Source: Microbulbifer sp. TB1203 (lineage in GTDB: Bacteria > Pseudomonadota > Gammaproteobacteria > Pseudomonadales > Cellvibrionaceae). From it: a stretch of 64,000 nt of DNA. Location of the stretch: positions 2,243,501 through 2,307,500 of the forward strand of contig NZ_CP116899.1 of NCBI RefSeq assembly GCF_030997045.1, written 5' to 3'. Shown one piece after another: positions 18,333 to 28,777 of this stretch (position 1 is its first letter; every line of letters starts with the position of its first letter). The notes below the pieces were generated by a model. It searched no databases and was not told the DNA's origin. It saw nothing but the letters and a program-made list of their open reading frames with translations. A program made the translations under genes and the position numbers.

Positions 18333-19190
18333 ATGGGCGTATTACTGGATATCAGCCATGTGGATATGGAGTTCCCCACTCCCAAAGGCCCCTTTACCGC
18401 GTTGCGCGATATTGATCTGCAGGTCAGGAAAGGGGAGTTCGTCTCTCTGATCGGGCACTCGGGATGCGGCAAGTCCACCGTACTGAATGTGGTCGCGGGC
18501 CTGTATCGCGCCACCCGCGGCGGCGTGATCCTCAATGGCAAGGAGATCACCGAACCGGGGCCGGAGCGCGCAGTGGTATTCCAGAACCACTCGCTACTGC
18601 CCTGGCTCAGTGCCTATGAAAATGTGGAGCTCGCGGTAAGGCAGGTATTTGGCAAAACAAAATCCAGAGCGGAAATGCGCGAATGGATCGAGCACAACCT
18701 GCAGCTGGTGCATATGGGACACGCCATGCACAAGCGCCCGTCGGAAATTTCCGGCGGTATGAAACAGCGGGTGGGTATTGCCCGGGCTCTGTCGATGCAG
18801 CCCAAGGTTTTACTTATGGATGAGCCTTTCGGCGCGTTGGATGCGCTCACCCGTGCACATATGCAGGACTCGCTGATGGAAATTCAGGCGGAACTGAACA
18901 ACACCGTAATCATGATCACCCACGATGTGGACGAGGCGGTTCTGCTTTCCGATCGCATTGTGATGATGACCAATGGCCCCGCAGCAACCATCGGCGAAAT
19001 TCTCGACATTCAACTGGAGCGTCCGCGCAGCCGTCTGGAACTCGCTGACGATCCACACTACAACGGATACCGGGCCAGGGTACTCAAATTCCTGCACGAG
19101 CGTCACAGCAAACGCGATCCGTCATCGAAAAAAACCGATGCTGATAAAAATACGAAGTTCGAAACCAAGTCTGTGGAGCACGCTGCCTGA
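18333..19190 (+). CDS. nrtD: Nitrate-type ABC transporter ATP-binding protein
   Basis: 285 residues. Walker A GHSGCGKST, signature SGGMKQRV, Walker B VLLMDEPFGALD and the switch His in MITHDVDEAV are all present. The NrtD/SsuB/TauB group is clear. There is no C-terminal substrate-binding domain of the NrtC type. A 24-residue basic tail ends the protein. Confidence 0.88.
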   Translation: MGVLLDISHVDMEFPTPKGPFTALRDIDLQVRKGEFVSLIGHSGCGKSTVLNVVAGLYRATRGGVILNGKEITEPGPERAVVFQNHSLLPWLSAYENVELAVRQVFGKTKSRAEMREWIEHNLQLVHMGHAMHKRPSEISGGMKQRVGIARALSMQPKVLLMDEPFGALDALTRAHMQDSLMEIQAELNNTVIMITHDVDEAVLLSDRIVMMTNGPAATIGEILDIQLERPRSRLELADDPHYNGYRARVLKFLHERHSKRDPSSKKTDADKNTKFETKSVEHAA

Positions 19191-19279
19191 ACAATTTAAT
19201 GAAAATATTCAAAAAACAGGCATACACAAAATCGCTGAAAAACGCTTATTGACCAACCATCCTTTTTTGGGAACTAAAT

Positions 19280-20494
19280 ATGAAACGACTGACCCTTCCA
19301 TCACAACAGCATATATTGGCTCTGGCAATTGCCATTGTCGCCGGCGCCCCGGCGTTTGCCGACGATACCGTTGAAGCCGCAGAACCTTCCGCGGCATCAT
19401 TCAGCGAAGCGCTGGGACAGGGAGAGGCCACTCTTGGCTTCCGTGCGCGAACCGAGCAGGTGGATACCGACGGCGCAGACAAGCTGGACCTGACCAGCCT
19501 GAAGACCCGCCTCACCTATCAATCCGCAGCCTATCGGGGCTTCAGCACCCTTATCGAAATGGACGACGTAACTCATCTCACCGACAATGAAGGCGGCGTG
19601 GCGGACCCGGAAGGAACCGAGGTAAACCAGGTGTACCTGGCCTACTCGTTCGGCAACACCGCGATCAAATACGGCCGTCAGCGCATATTGCTCGACAACC
19701 AGCGCTTCGTCGGCGGAGTCGGCTTTCGCCAGAACGAGCAGACTTACGACGGCGTCAGCGTCACCAATAACAGCCTGGCCAACACCACACTGTTCCTCGC
19801 CCATATCGACAACGTCAACCGCATCTTCGGCGAAGACAGTCCGCTGGGCGACCACGAAAACGACACCTATCTGCTCAACGCGAAGTACAGCGGCCTCGCC
19901 GCCGGCACCCTTTCTGCCTACGCCTACCTGATCGACAACGAAAACGCCCCGGTTTTCTCCACCGACACCTACGGCCTGCGCTTTGCCGGCAAGAGCGGCG
20001 CGGCGGATTATTCCGTGGAATACGCTACCCAGTCCGCCGCCGCCGACAACCCCGCCAGCTACGATGCCAACTACATCCTCGCTGAGGGCGGCTACAAGCT
20101 GGGTCCGGTGACGCTGAAAGCGGGCTATGAACTTCTCGGCGCGGACGGCAGCGACGGCCAGTTCATCACTCCGCTGGCAACCCTGCACAAGTTCCAGGGC
20201 TGGAACGACAAGTTCCTGGGCGGCGGTACCGGCAATATTGCCGGTGGTATCGAGGATGTCTATGTGACCCTCGGCACATCGCTCGCGGGAGTAAAGCTCG
20301 CCCTCAACTATCATCAGCTTAACTCCGATGATTCAGATGTTTCCGGAATGGATAAACTCGGCAATGAATACGGTTTTTCCGTGGGTGGGAAAATCAGTGC
20401 GGTTGATCTGAACCTGAAATACAGCAGCTATATCGCCGACGAATTCAGTGTGGATACCGATAAGATCTGGCTTACTGCACAAGCACAGTTCTGA
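19280..20494 (+). CDS. Outer-membrane porin of the nitrate uptake operon
   Basis: 404 residues with signal peptide (IAIVAGAPAFA) and alternating beta strands ending in aromatic AQAQF, the usual outer-membrane C-terminus. Related to the alginate-export/OprD-like 'porin' group (LTYQSAAYRGFSTLIEMDDV, IKYGRQRILLDNQRFVGGVGFRQNEQTYDG). In this position it probably lets nitrate through the outer membrane; substrate is inferred from context. Followed by a terminator. Confidence 0.72.
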   Translation: MKRLTLPSQQHILALAIAIVAGAPAFADDTVEAAEPSAASFSEALGQGEATLGFRARTEQVDTDGADKLDLTSLKTRLTYQSAAYRGFSTLIEMDDVTHLTDNEGGVADPEGTEVNQVYLAYSFGNTAIKYGRQRILLDNQRFVGGVGFRQNEQTYDGVSVTNNSLANTTLFLAHIDNVNRIFGEDSPLGDHENDTYLLNAKYSGLAAGTLSAYAYLIDNENAPVFSTDTYGLRFAGKSGAADYSVEYATQSAAADNPASYDANYILAEGGYKLGPVTLKAGYELLGADGSDGQFITPLATLHKFQGWNDKFLGGGTGNIAGGIEDVYVTLGTSLAGVKLALNYHQLNSDDSDVSGMDKLGNEYGFSVGGKISAVDLNLKYSSYIADEFSVDTDKIWLTAQAQF

Positions 20495-20510
20495 ACTGAA
20501 CCTTGATCGC

Positions 20511-20534
20511 GCCCGGCCCTTCAATGGGCCGGGC
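20511..20534 (+). terminator. Terminator after the porin gene
   Basis: Perfect 9-bp stem GCCCGGCCC / GGGCCGGGC with loop TTCAAT, 16 bp after the porin stop. The T-run is weak, so partial read-through into the next gene is possible. Confidence 0.65.
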
Positions 20535-20578
20535 CCCTTACTCTTCTACAGAATCAATAATGCTCAAGGAAAGAGGTG

Positions 20579-21364
20579 ATGAAATTTTTCCTGGCACTTT
20601 TCCTGTTTTTACTGAGCATGGACGTCCTCGCGTTCAGTATGGGCGATGCCATCAATATCGCCGGGCGCCAGCGCATGCTCTCCCAGCGTATTACCCAGGC
20701 TTACATTCTCCGCGGTATACAGCCGGACACCGAACGACACCAGCAGATTTTCGAGCGATGTATGCGGGAGTTCGCGAACAACCTGGATCAGCTGGCCGAC
20801 TTTGAAGGGGCGGCGCCAATACGGGGTGACCTCCAAACCGTGCAACTGGAGTGGAAGGCTTTCGAAGCGATCGCCCATCAACCTGTCACCAAATCCACCG
20901 CTGCCGAACTGTTTCGCCGCAGCAATAGCCTGCTGCCTGCCGCCCACGCCTATGTCATGCGCCTGCAGGATCTCGCCGACCACAGCAGCGCGGAACTGGT
21001 CAATGTCTCCGGCCGCCAGCGTATGCTCTCCCAGCGCATTGCGAAGAATTATGTCGCGCAGTTTTGGGAAGTGGCCGGCGAAGAGGGAGGAAAGTGGCTG
21101 AACGAAGACCTGGCGGAGTTCCAGCATATGCTGGAGTTTCTGCTGCAGAGCTCGCTGAACACGCCGGAGATCACCCGCAACCTGCTCAAGACCCAGGGAT
21201 ACCTGAACTATGCCAGCCGGGGTTTCGAGGGTGAGATGCAGATGTCCGAGGAGCGCCAGATCCATGTGATTACCGGCACTACAGATATGTTGTTGCGCAA
21301 TATGGATGTGATTACCGGGCAGTATGCCGAGCTGCTGAATTCAGCGCAGCTTGCAACGCGCTAA
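20579..21364 (+). CDS. Exported protein with two PilJ-type (nitrate-sensor-like) domains
   Basis: 261 residues. The ATG at 20579 follows AAGGAAAGAGG; a GTG one codon earlier is equivalent. After a signal peptide (FFLALFLFLLSMDVLA) there are two helical repeats that each begin with GRQRMLSQRI (residues about 30 and 145), the hallmark of the PilJ N-terminal sensor domain, which resembles the P-box of NarX/NarQ. There is no kinase, HAMP or signalling domain, so it is a free periplasmic sensor or binding protein. The position behind the transporter suggests nitrate or nitrite binding. Confidence 0.75.
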   Translation: MKFFLALFLFLLSMDVLAFSMGDAINIAGRQRMLSQRITQAYILRGIQPDTERHQQIFERCMREFANNLDQLADFEGAAPIRGDLQTVQLEWKAFEAIAHQPVTKSTAAELFRRSNSLLPAAHAYVMRLQDLADHSSAELVNVSGRQRMLSQRIAKNYVAQFWEVAGEEGGKWLNEDLAEFQHMLEFLLQSSLNTPEITRNLLKTQGYLNYASRGFEGEMQMSEERQIHVITGTTDMLLRNMDVITGQYAELLNSAQLATR

Positions 21365-21386
21365 TGCTAAATGGTTGGGGGCAATT

Positions 21387-21460
21387 GTAGGAGCGGGCCA
21401 TGCCCGCGATCGATCTTTCCAGTCATTCCATCATCGATCGCAGGCATGGCCCGCTCCTAC
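21387..21460. repeat. Long inverted repeat of REP type
   Basis: 28-bp arms (21387-21414 and 21433-21460) match in inverted orientation at 27 of 28 bases and contain GTAGGAGCGGGCC and GGCCCGCTCCTAC, an extragenic palindrome type widespread in Pseudomonas-like genomes. It lies between convergent genes. A second palindrome GGTGCGCCGAGCGCACC follows near 21507-21523. Confidence 0.75.
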
Positions 21461-21541
21461 GGGGGAGGTCTCTGTAGACCGTAGGGCGGATCTGCCATTC
21501 CCGTAGGGTGCGCCGAGCGCACCACCCGAGTTCCAAAAATT

Positions 21542-23407
<1,866 letters not shown>

Positions 23408-23635
23408 GCTTCCCCCGTTCGTTGTTATCCGGAAAGCGTGGTTTATAACACAGACGGCGAAAAAGCGGGATGGAAGGCCGGGAAGAGGCAAAAGTAAGAC
23501 AAAAATGTTCCGGAAGGAGGGAAAAACAGAGCAACAAACTCCTGCCGCTGTTCTCCGGTATCTGATTTTCGCGAGTAACGAGGGTCTAGCGGGGAAGGGA
23601 GCAGCGCCCGCCAAAGGCCGGCGCGCAGGAAAACT

Positions 23636-23757
<122 letters not shown>

Positions 23758-23920
23758 GGGCGCGATTATAGAGACTCGAAGGCGCGAGTTCCAGCCCCGC
23801 TAAAAGGTTATACTCTGCGCGGCTAGAAGCCATGTCAAAAAACAGCGGTGTCGCCAGGCGCACGCGCAGCCGTTTTTTGGGATGGCCCTCTAGAGGCCAC
23901 TTCCAAGCAAAGAGTTATTC

Positions 23921-24763
23921 ATGCATCTGTTCGTCGACAATCTCACCAATATCGATTTCAGCTACCTGGATCACCAGCGCGGACTGGTGGGAGAAACCTG
24001 GCTGGCCAATGCGGCGCTGGACGGCGCCCTGGACAGCCAGGGCATGGTGTGCGATTTCGGGGTGGTGAAGAAGACCCTGCGCCACTGGCTGGACGATCAA
24101 CTGGACCACCGGCTACTGGTACCCACCCGCTCGCCGCATCTCGAGCTGAAACAGGAAGACGGACAGATCGCCCTCGCCTGGCTCTTGGCCGACGGTGAAC
24201 AGATCAACATCTCCGGCCCCGATCAGGCCTTTGCCCTGGTAAAGGCCGAGTCGATCGACGCGGAGAGCGTCGCCGCCTGGAGCGTGCGACAGCTGGCCTC
24301 CGCCTTTCCCACCAGCGTGGAGCGGTTGCGCCTGGAGTTCACCTGCGAGGAAATTCCCGATCCCTACTACCACTACAGCCACGGCCTGAAGAAACATGGG
24401 GGCAACTGCCAGCGCATCGCCCACGGCCACCGCTCACGCATCCAGATTTTCCTGGATGGCGAACGCAGCAGTGAGTGGGAGCACAAATGGGCGGAGCGCT
24501 GGCGCGATATCTATTTGGGTACCAGCGAGGATCTGCTGGCGCAGACGGAGCGGACACTGCAATTCGCCTACTGGGCGCGGCAGGGGCATTTTGCCCTGGG
24601 CATTCCCGCCGCGCGCTGCGAGCTGGTGAATTGCGACACCACGGTGGAACAGCTGGCACAGTATATTGCCGACACCATCGCCGCGGAGCAGCCGGGAAAG
24701 GAAGTCAGGGTGCGCGCCTACGAAGGGCTGGGCAAGGGCGCCATCGCCTCCGCCAAAGCGTAA
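23921..24763 (+). CDS. 6-carboxy/pyruvoyl-tetrahydropterin synthase-like protein, two-domain form
   Basis: 280 residues, about twice the length of QueD. The C-terminal half has HGLKKHGGNCQRIAHGHRSRIQIF, containing the zinc His pair and the catalytic Cys of the PTPS/QueD family. The N-terminal half resembles a second, degenerate copy (MHLFVDNLTNIDFSYLD). May act in queuosine or another pterin pathway; no other queuosine gene is adjacent. Precedes rsmE by 14 bp. Confidence 0.78.
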   Translation: MHLFVDNLTNIDFSYLDHQRGLVGETWLANAALDGALDSQGMVCDFGVVKKTLRHWLDDQLDHRLLVPTRSPHLELKQEDGQIALAWLLADGEQINISGPDQAFALVKAESIDAESVAAWSVRQLASAFPTSVERLRLEFTCEEIPDPYYHYSHGLKKHGGNCQRIAHGHRSRIQIFLDGERSSEWEHKWAERWRDIYLGTSEDLLAQTERTLQFAYWARQGHFALGIPAARCELVNCDTTVEQLAQYIADTIAAEQPGKEVRVRAYEGLGKGAIASAKA

Positions 24764-24777
24764 ACGAGTGTGAGCTG

Positions 24778-25494
24778 TTGAACCTGATCATCCTGGAACC
24801 AAGCGATTTCGTCGGCCCGGAACACGCGCGGCTGAGCGGCCGCCGACAGAAACATATCCTCGAGGTGCACAGGGCGAACCCCGGCGACACACTGCGGGTG
24901 GGGCTTCTGGATGGCGATATCGGCAGCGGCCTGGTCACTGTTCGGGAATCGGGCTTTATCGAACTGCAGGTGGAACTGCATCGCCCTCCCCCCCCCGCCC
25001 TGCCCCTCACCCTGGTCCTCGCCCTGCCGCGGCCCAAAATGCTGAAGCGCACCATAGAGCACGCCACTGCGCTGGGGGTAAAAAAACTCTACCTGATCAA
25101 CGCCTACCGGGTGGAAAAATCCTATTGGCAGAGCCCCTGGCTGACAGAGGGAAAATTGCGCGAGCAGTGCCTGCTGGGTCTGGAACAGTCTGTGGATACG
25201 GGACTCCCGCAGATCGAATTGCGCAAGCGCTTCAAGCCCTTTGTGGAAGATGAGCTGCCGGAAATTGCCGCCAATTCATTAAAGCTGGTGGCCCATCCGG
25301 TCACGGATAACCCCTGCCCGGTGGACATCCGACAGAACGCCACCCTGGCAGTTGGCCCGGAGGGGGGCTTTATTCCCTACGAGGTGGAGAAGCTGCAGGA
25401 GATCGGCTTTGCCGCGGTGCATCTGGGTCCGCGTATTCTGCGTGTGGAAACGGCACTGCCGGTGCTGCTCAGCCGGCTGTATCCCGGACGTTAA
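24778..25494 (+). CDS. rsmE: 16S rRNA m3U1498 methyltransferase
   Basis: SPOUT methyltransferase that modifies U1498 of 16S rRNA. 238 residues from a TTG start that gives the typical N-terminus MNLIILEPSDF; no ATG is available nearby. The SAM knot shows LALPRPKMLKR, LAVGPEGGFIPYEVE and LGPRILRVETA. The family name and start are well supported by sequence. Confidence 0.92.
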   Translation: MNLIILEPSDFVGPEHARLSGRRQKHILEVHRANPGDTLRVGLLDGDIGSGLVTVRESGFIELQVELHRPPPPALPLTLVLALPRPKMLKRTIEHATALGVKKLYLINAYRVEKSYWQSPWLTEGKLREQCLLGLEQSVDTGLPQIELRKRFKPFVEDELPEIAANSLKLVAHPVTDNPCPVDIRQNATLAVGPEGGFIPYEVEKLQEIGFAAVHLGPRILRVETALPVLLSRLYPGR

Positions 25495-25550
25495 GCGCTC
25501 TTACGATCAGCAGCCGGGGCGCTCACCAGAACTCCGGCACTCCTCACGAA

Positions 25551-25577
25551 TAAAAAAAGCCGCGTAAAAACGCGGCT
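25551..25577 (-). terminator. Terminator of ald
   Basis: Stem AGCCGCGT/ACGCGGCT with an AAAA loop. On the minus strand it is followed by seven T. It lies about 100 bp past the ald stop and could also serve rsmE. Confidence 0.8.
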
Positions 25578-25680
25578 GGAAAATGGTGGCACCCGCCACC
25601 AAGCCTCACAGAGCGAGGCGCGGGGGGTAGTGCGCCTCATGGGGAGAAAAACAGCTCGATAACAATCGAAGCGCGTCGCC

Positions 25681-26826
25681 TTAAGCCGCCGCGCCTTCCG
25701 CGATCGCGGATTTCTGCAGCGCCAGCTTCGGGTCCACATACTCGTAACCCAGTACATCCGCCACTGCCTGATAGGTCACCATACCGGCGTGGACGTTCAG
25801 TCCTTCGAGCAGGTTGGCGTCGTCCAACAGCGCCTGCTTGGCGCCCTTGTTGGCCAGCGCCACCGCGAACGGCAGGGTGGCGTTGTTCAGGGCCATTGTG
25901 GAGGTGCGCGCGACACCGCCGGGCATATTGGCCACGCAGTAGTGCACCACGCCGTCCACCACATAGGTGGGCTCGGTGTGGGTAGTGGGCTTGGAAGTCT
26001 CGAAGCAGCCGCCCTGGTCGATGGCCACGTCTACAACCACCGCGCCTTTCTTCATACGGCTGATCATGTCGCGGGTCAGCAGCTTGGGCGCCGCAGCCCC
26101 CGGAATCAGCACCGCGCCGATTACCAGATCAGCCGCCAGCGCGTGTTTCTCGATAGCATCGCCGGTGGAGTACTCGGTGCGCACCGCGCCGCCGAAGATA
26201 TCGTCCAGTTCGCGCAGGCGCGGCAGGGAACGGTCGAGAATGGTCACGTCCGCGCCCATCCCCAAGGCCATCTTGGCCGCGTTGGTGCCGACCACGCCGC
26301 CACCGATAATCAGTACCTTGGCCGGGGCCACGCCCGGCACACCGCCCAGCAGTACACCGAGGCCACCCTGGGCTTTCTCCAGGTGATGGGCGCCGCACTG
26401 CACGGACATACGGCCGGCCACTTCAGACATGGGCGCCAGCAGCGGCAGGCCGCCACGCTTGTCGGTCACGGTTTCGTAGGCGATGCAGGTAGCGCCGGAT
26501 TTCACCAGCAGTTCGGTCTGCTTGGGGTCCGGAGCCAGGTGCAGGTAGGTGTACAGCAGTTGGCCGGGGCGCAGCATTTCGCACTCGTGGGGCTGGGGCT
26601 CTTTTACCTTGACGATCATGTCCGCACTGGCAAAGATCTCTTCCGGCGTATCCACGATACGGGCACCGGCCTGCTCGTACATTTCATCGGAGAAACCAAT
26701 GGCAGCGCCGCCGTCCTTTTGCACAACCACCTCGTGACCGTTGGCGACCAGCTCCCGTACACTGGCCGGGGTGAGGCCGATGCGGTACTCGTGGTTCTTG
26801 ATCTCTTTCGGGACACCAATCAACAT
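25681..26826 (-). CDS. ald: Alanine dehydrogenase
   Basis: NAD-dependent interconversion of L-alanine and pyruvate plus ammonia. 381 residues. N-terminal GVPKEIKNHEYRIGLTP, the NAD-binding GGGVVGTNAAKMALGMGADV and the catalytic region MSEVAGRMSVQ are present. It is transcribed divergently from an Lrp-type regulator gene with a palindromic operator between them, the usual control arrangement for ald. Confidence 0.95.
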   Translation of the reverse strand: MLIGVPKEIKNHEYRIGLTPASVRELVANGHEVVVQKDGGAAIGFSDEMYEQAGARIVDTPEEIFASADMIVKVKEPQPHECEMLRPGQLLYTYLHLAPDPKQTELLVKSGATCIAYETVTDKRGGLPLLAPMSEVAGRMSVQCGAHHLEKAQGGLGVLLGGVPGVAPAKVLIIGGGVVGTNAAKMALGMGADVTILDRSLPRLRELDDIFGGAVRTEYSTGDAIEKHALAADLVIGAVLIPGAAAPKLLTRDMISRMKKGAVVVDVAIDQGGCFETSKPTTHTEPTYVVDGVVHYCVANMPGGVARTSTMALNNATLPFAVALANKGAKQALLDDANLLEGLNVHAGMVTYQAVADVLGYEYVDPKLALQKSAIAEGAAA

Positions 26827-26952
26827 TTTTTCGACTCCTCGTTTTCCGGCTGGCGCGCCGTTTCGATGACCGGCACATCACACCCTGCTTCTGTGATTTC
26901 GCCCAGTATAGACCCAGGATAAAAGTGTATTTCTGGCAGTTTTTGCATGACG

Positions 26953-26969
26953 CTAGTGGAATCCACTAG
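26953..26969. promoter_or_regulatory. Palindromic operator between ald and lrp
   Basis: Perfect 17-bp palindrome CTAGTGGA-A-TCCACTAG, followed by a partial second copy (AATCCACC). It is centred in the 190-bp divergent gap, 48 bp before the regulator start. Lrp-family proteins bind such dyads; this one is the probable operator for both genes. Confidence 0.6.
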
Positions 26970-27016
26970 AATCCACCAGAAAATGACCGATTCTTGAACA
27001 ACCGGAGAACCATCTG

Positions 27017-27502
27017 ATGCGCAAGCGCGCCAGTGAACTGAGCACCATCGACCGCAATATCCTGCGGGTACTGCAAAAGAACGGCCGCACCAGCTACGCC
27101 GAACTGGCCCGCCAGGTGGGCCTGACCGCGACCCCTTGCGTAGAGAGAGTCAAAAGACTGGAAGCGGACGGTGTGATCCAGGGCTACACCGCGCTGATCA
27201 ACCCGGAGTTTCTGGATGCAGCCCTGGTGGTCTTCGTACAGATACGCCTGAACCGCTCGGCCCAGGACGCCTTCGAGGAGTTCCGCAACGCTGTGGCGGC
27301 GCTGCCGGAGGTACAGGAGTGCTATCTGGTTTCAGGCAACTTCGACTACCTGATCAAGGCGCGGGTGGCGGATATGAATGCTTATCGCAAATTCTACGGA
27401 GAGACACTGCTCAGCCTGCCGGAAGTGCTGGAATGCACCAGCTATGTGGTGATGGAACAGGTGAAGGAGACGCTCGAAGTGCCGGTGCACTACAACAGAT
27501 AA
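27017..27502 (+). CDS. lrp: Lrp/AsnC family transcriptional regulator
   Basis: 161 residues. N-terminal helix-turn-helix (DRNILRVLQKNGRTSYAELARQVGLTATPCVERVKRLE), then the RAM ligand-binding domain with VSGNFDYLIKARVADM. Closest in style to global Lrp rather than AsnC. Divergent to ald and probably its activator. Its stop codon touches the GCGGAAT repeat array. Confidence 0.92.
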   Translation: MRKRASELSTIDRNILRVLQKNGRTSYAELARQVGLTATPCVERVKRLEADGVIQGYTALINPEFLDAALVVFVQIRLNRSAQDAFEEFRNAVAALPEVQECYLVSGNFDYLIKARVADMNAYRKFYGETLLSLPEVLECTSYVVMEQVKETLEVPVHYNR

Positions 27503-27665
27503 TGCGGAATGATGAATGCGGAATGCGGAATACGCGATCTGATCCCGTGCCGTAGGAATGGCCTGTGGCCGCGATCTGACTTCAAGCCGGCAAGAGGGTC
27601 TATGGACGCGGCTGGCCGGCTTGAAGCGTGCACTTGGCTGGCTCGCGTATTCCGCATTCCGCATT
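27503..27665. repeat. GCGGAAT inverted-repeat unit without gene
   Basis: A 22-bp perfect inverted repeat made of the heptamer GCGGAAT (27515-27536 and 27644-27665) encloses about 107 bp that contain a second palindromic part (GCCGTAGGAATGGCCTGTGGCC, AAGCCGGC..GCCGGCTT). It fills the gap between the stop codons of lrp and of the DUF962 gene and overlaps the latter. The same heptamer arrays flank the four-helix-bundle gene near 62-64 kb. Confidence 0.75.
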
Positions 27666-28128
27666 AATATCTAATTCCCAGTCTGCGATAGATAAAAGCG
27701 ATCACCCACGCCGGCCCAATCAGCAGAAATTGCAGATCCTTGAAAAACGAGGGCTTTTTACCCTCGATATGGTGGCCCACAAACTGCAGAATCCACATCA
27801 ATACAAACAGGACCAGGGCAGTGACCCACACCGAAAACCCCAGCCGGTCCGCCACCGCCCAGCCCCACAGGCACACCACGCTCAAGGCCGCCATGCCCAG
27901 TGCCAACGGGAAGGACATCAACAGGTAGAAAAGTAAAGTGGGAATGAGCGCCACCACCGCCCAGTTCAACCAGGGAATGGCGGCCATAAAGGCGGGCTGG
28001 GGAATCGCCCACAGCAACCCGACCACAGTGGCGTAGATCACCGGCACGGCAATCCAATGAATAGCTTTGTTGGTGGGATTCTGGTGGCTCTCGCCATATT
28101 CGGAGAACCACTGTTCAGCACTGCGCAT
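27664..28128 (-). CDS. DUF962/Mpo1-like membrane protein
   Basis: 154 residues from the ATG preceded by AGGAGGAGAC; a longer frame upstream is not needed. Begins MRSAEQWFSEYGESHQNPTN with the conserved HQNPTNKAIHWIAVP and GHHIEGKKPSFFKDLQFLLIGP segments. These His-containing motifs define the DUF962/Mpo1 family (yeast Mpo1 is a 2-hydroxy fatty acid dioxygenase). Four to five membrane helices. Role here unknown. Confidence 0.85.
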   Translation of the reverse strand: MRSAEQWFSEYGESHQNPTNKAIHWIAVPVIYATVVGLLWAIPQPAFMAAIPWLNWAVVALIPTLLFYLLMSFPLALGMAALSVVCLWGWAVADRLGFSVWVTALVLFVLMWILQFVGHHIEGKKPSFFKDLQFLLIGPAWVIAFIYRRLGIRY

Positions 28129-28212
28129 TGTCTCCTCCTGTCCATTATTATTATCAGGCTGATCATCTGTGACCAATCTTCAAGAATCAATGACCGAAAG
28201 CGCCATCAGGGC

Positions 28213-28725
28213 TCACCTTCGCACGTAAGCCTCCAGTTGCTGCCGGTACAGATCTGCCATTGTCTCGTCGAAACAACAAAAAATTATTTGCTGCGGCTCG
28301 CTATCCCGCTCCAGATGCTGCTGCACCTGCTCCACGGCGACCTCCACCGCTTGCGCCGGCGGATAGTCGTAGACGCCGCAGCTGATCGCGGGAAAAGCGA
28401 TGGAGTGCATATTCTCGCGCCGGGCCATGGCGAGACACTGGCGGTAGCAACTGGCCAACAGTTCCGGCTCGCCGAAGCTGCCGCCCCGCCACACGGGCCC
28501 CACGGTGTGATAAATGCGTTTGACAGGAATGGCAAAGGCGGGCGTGGCGCGCACCTCCCCTACTGGACAGCCCCCGAGTTTGCGGCAGACCTCCAGCAAT
28601 TCGGGACCCGCCGCCCGGTGGATAGCTCCGTCTACCCCACCACCACCGAGGAGCCGCTGGTTGGCGGCATTGACGATAACATCGACTTGTAATCGAGTGA
28701 TATCACCGAGATGGACTTCGATCAC
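28213..28725 (-). CDS. ymdB: Macrodomain protein (O-acetyl-ADP-ribose deacetylase type)
   Basis: 170 residues. GDITRLQVDVIVNAANQRLLGGGGVDGAIH and HTVGPVWRGG and FPAISCGVYDYP are the ADP-ribose-binding signatures of MacroD/YmdB proteins. Likely hydrolyses O-acetyl-ADP-ribose or removes ADP-ribose from proteins. Stand-alone gene; gene symbol by family similarity. Confidence 0.9.
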   Translation of the reverse strand: MIEVHLGDITRLQVDVIVNAANQRLLGGGGVDGAIHRAAGPELLEVCRKLGGCPVGEVRATPAFAIPVKRIYHTVGPVWRGGSFGEPELLASCYRQCLAMARRENMHSIAFPAISCGVYDYPPAQAVEVAVEQVQQHLERDSEPQQIIFCCFDETMADLYRQQLEAYVRR

Positions 28726-28777
28726 TCAGTTTCTCCAACCCCTGCACACACTCGCAGAGGTTGGATGGCCCGGAAAT

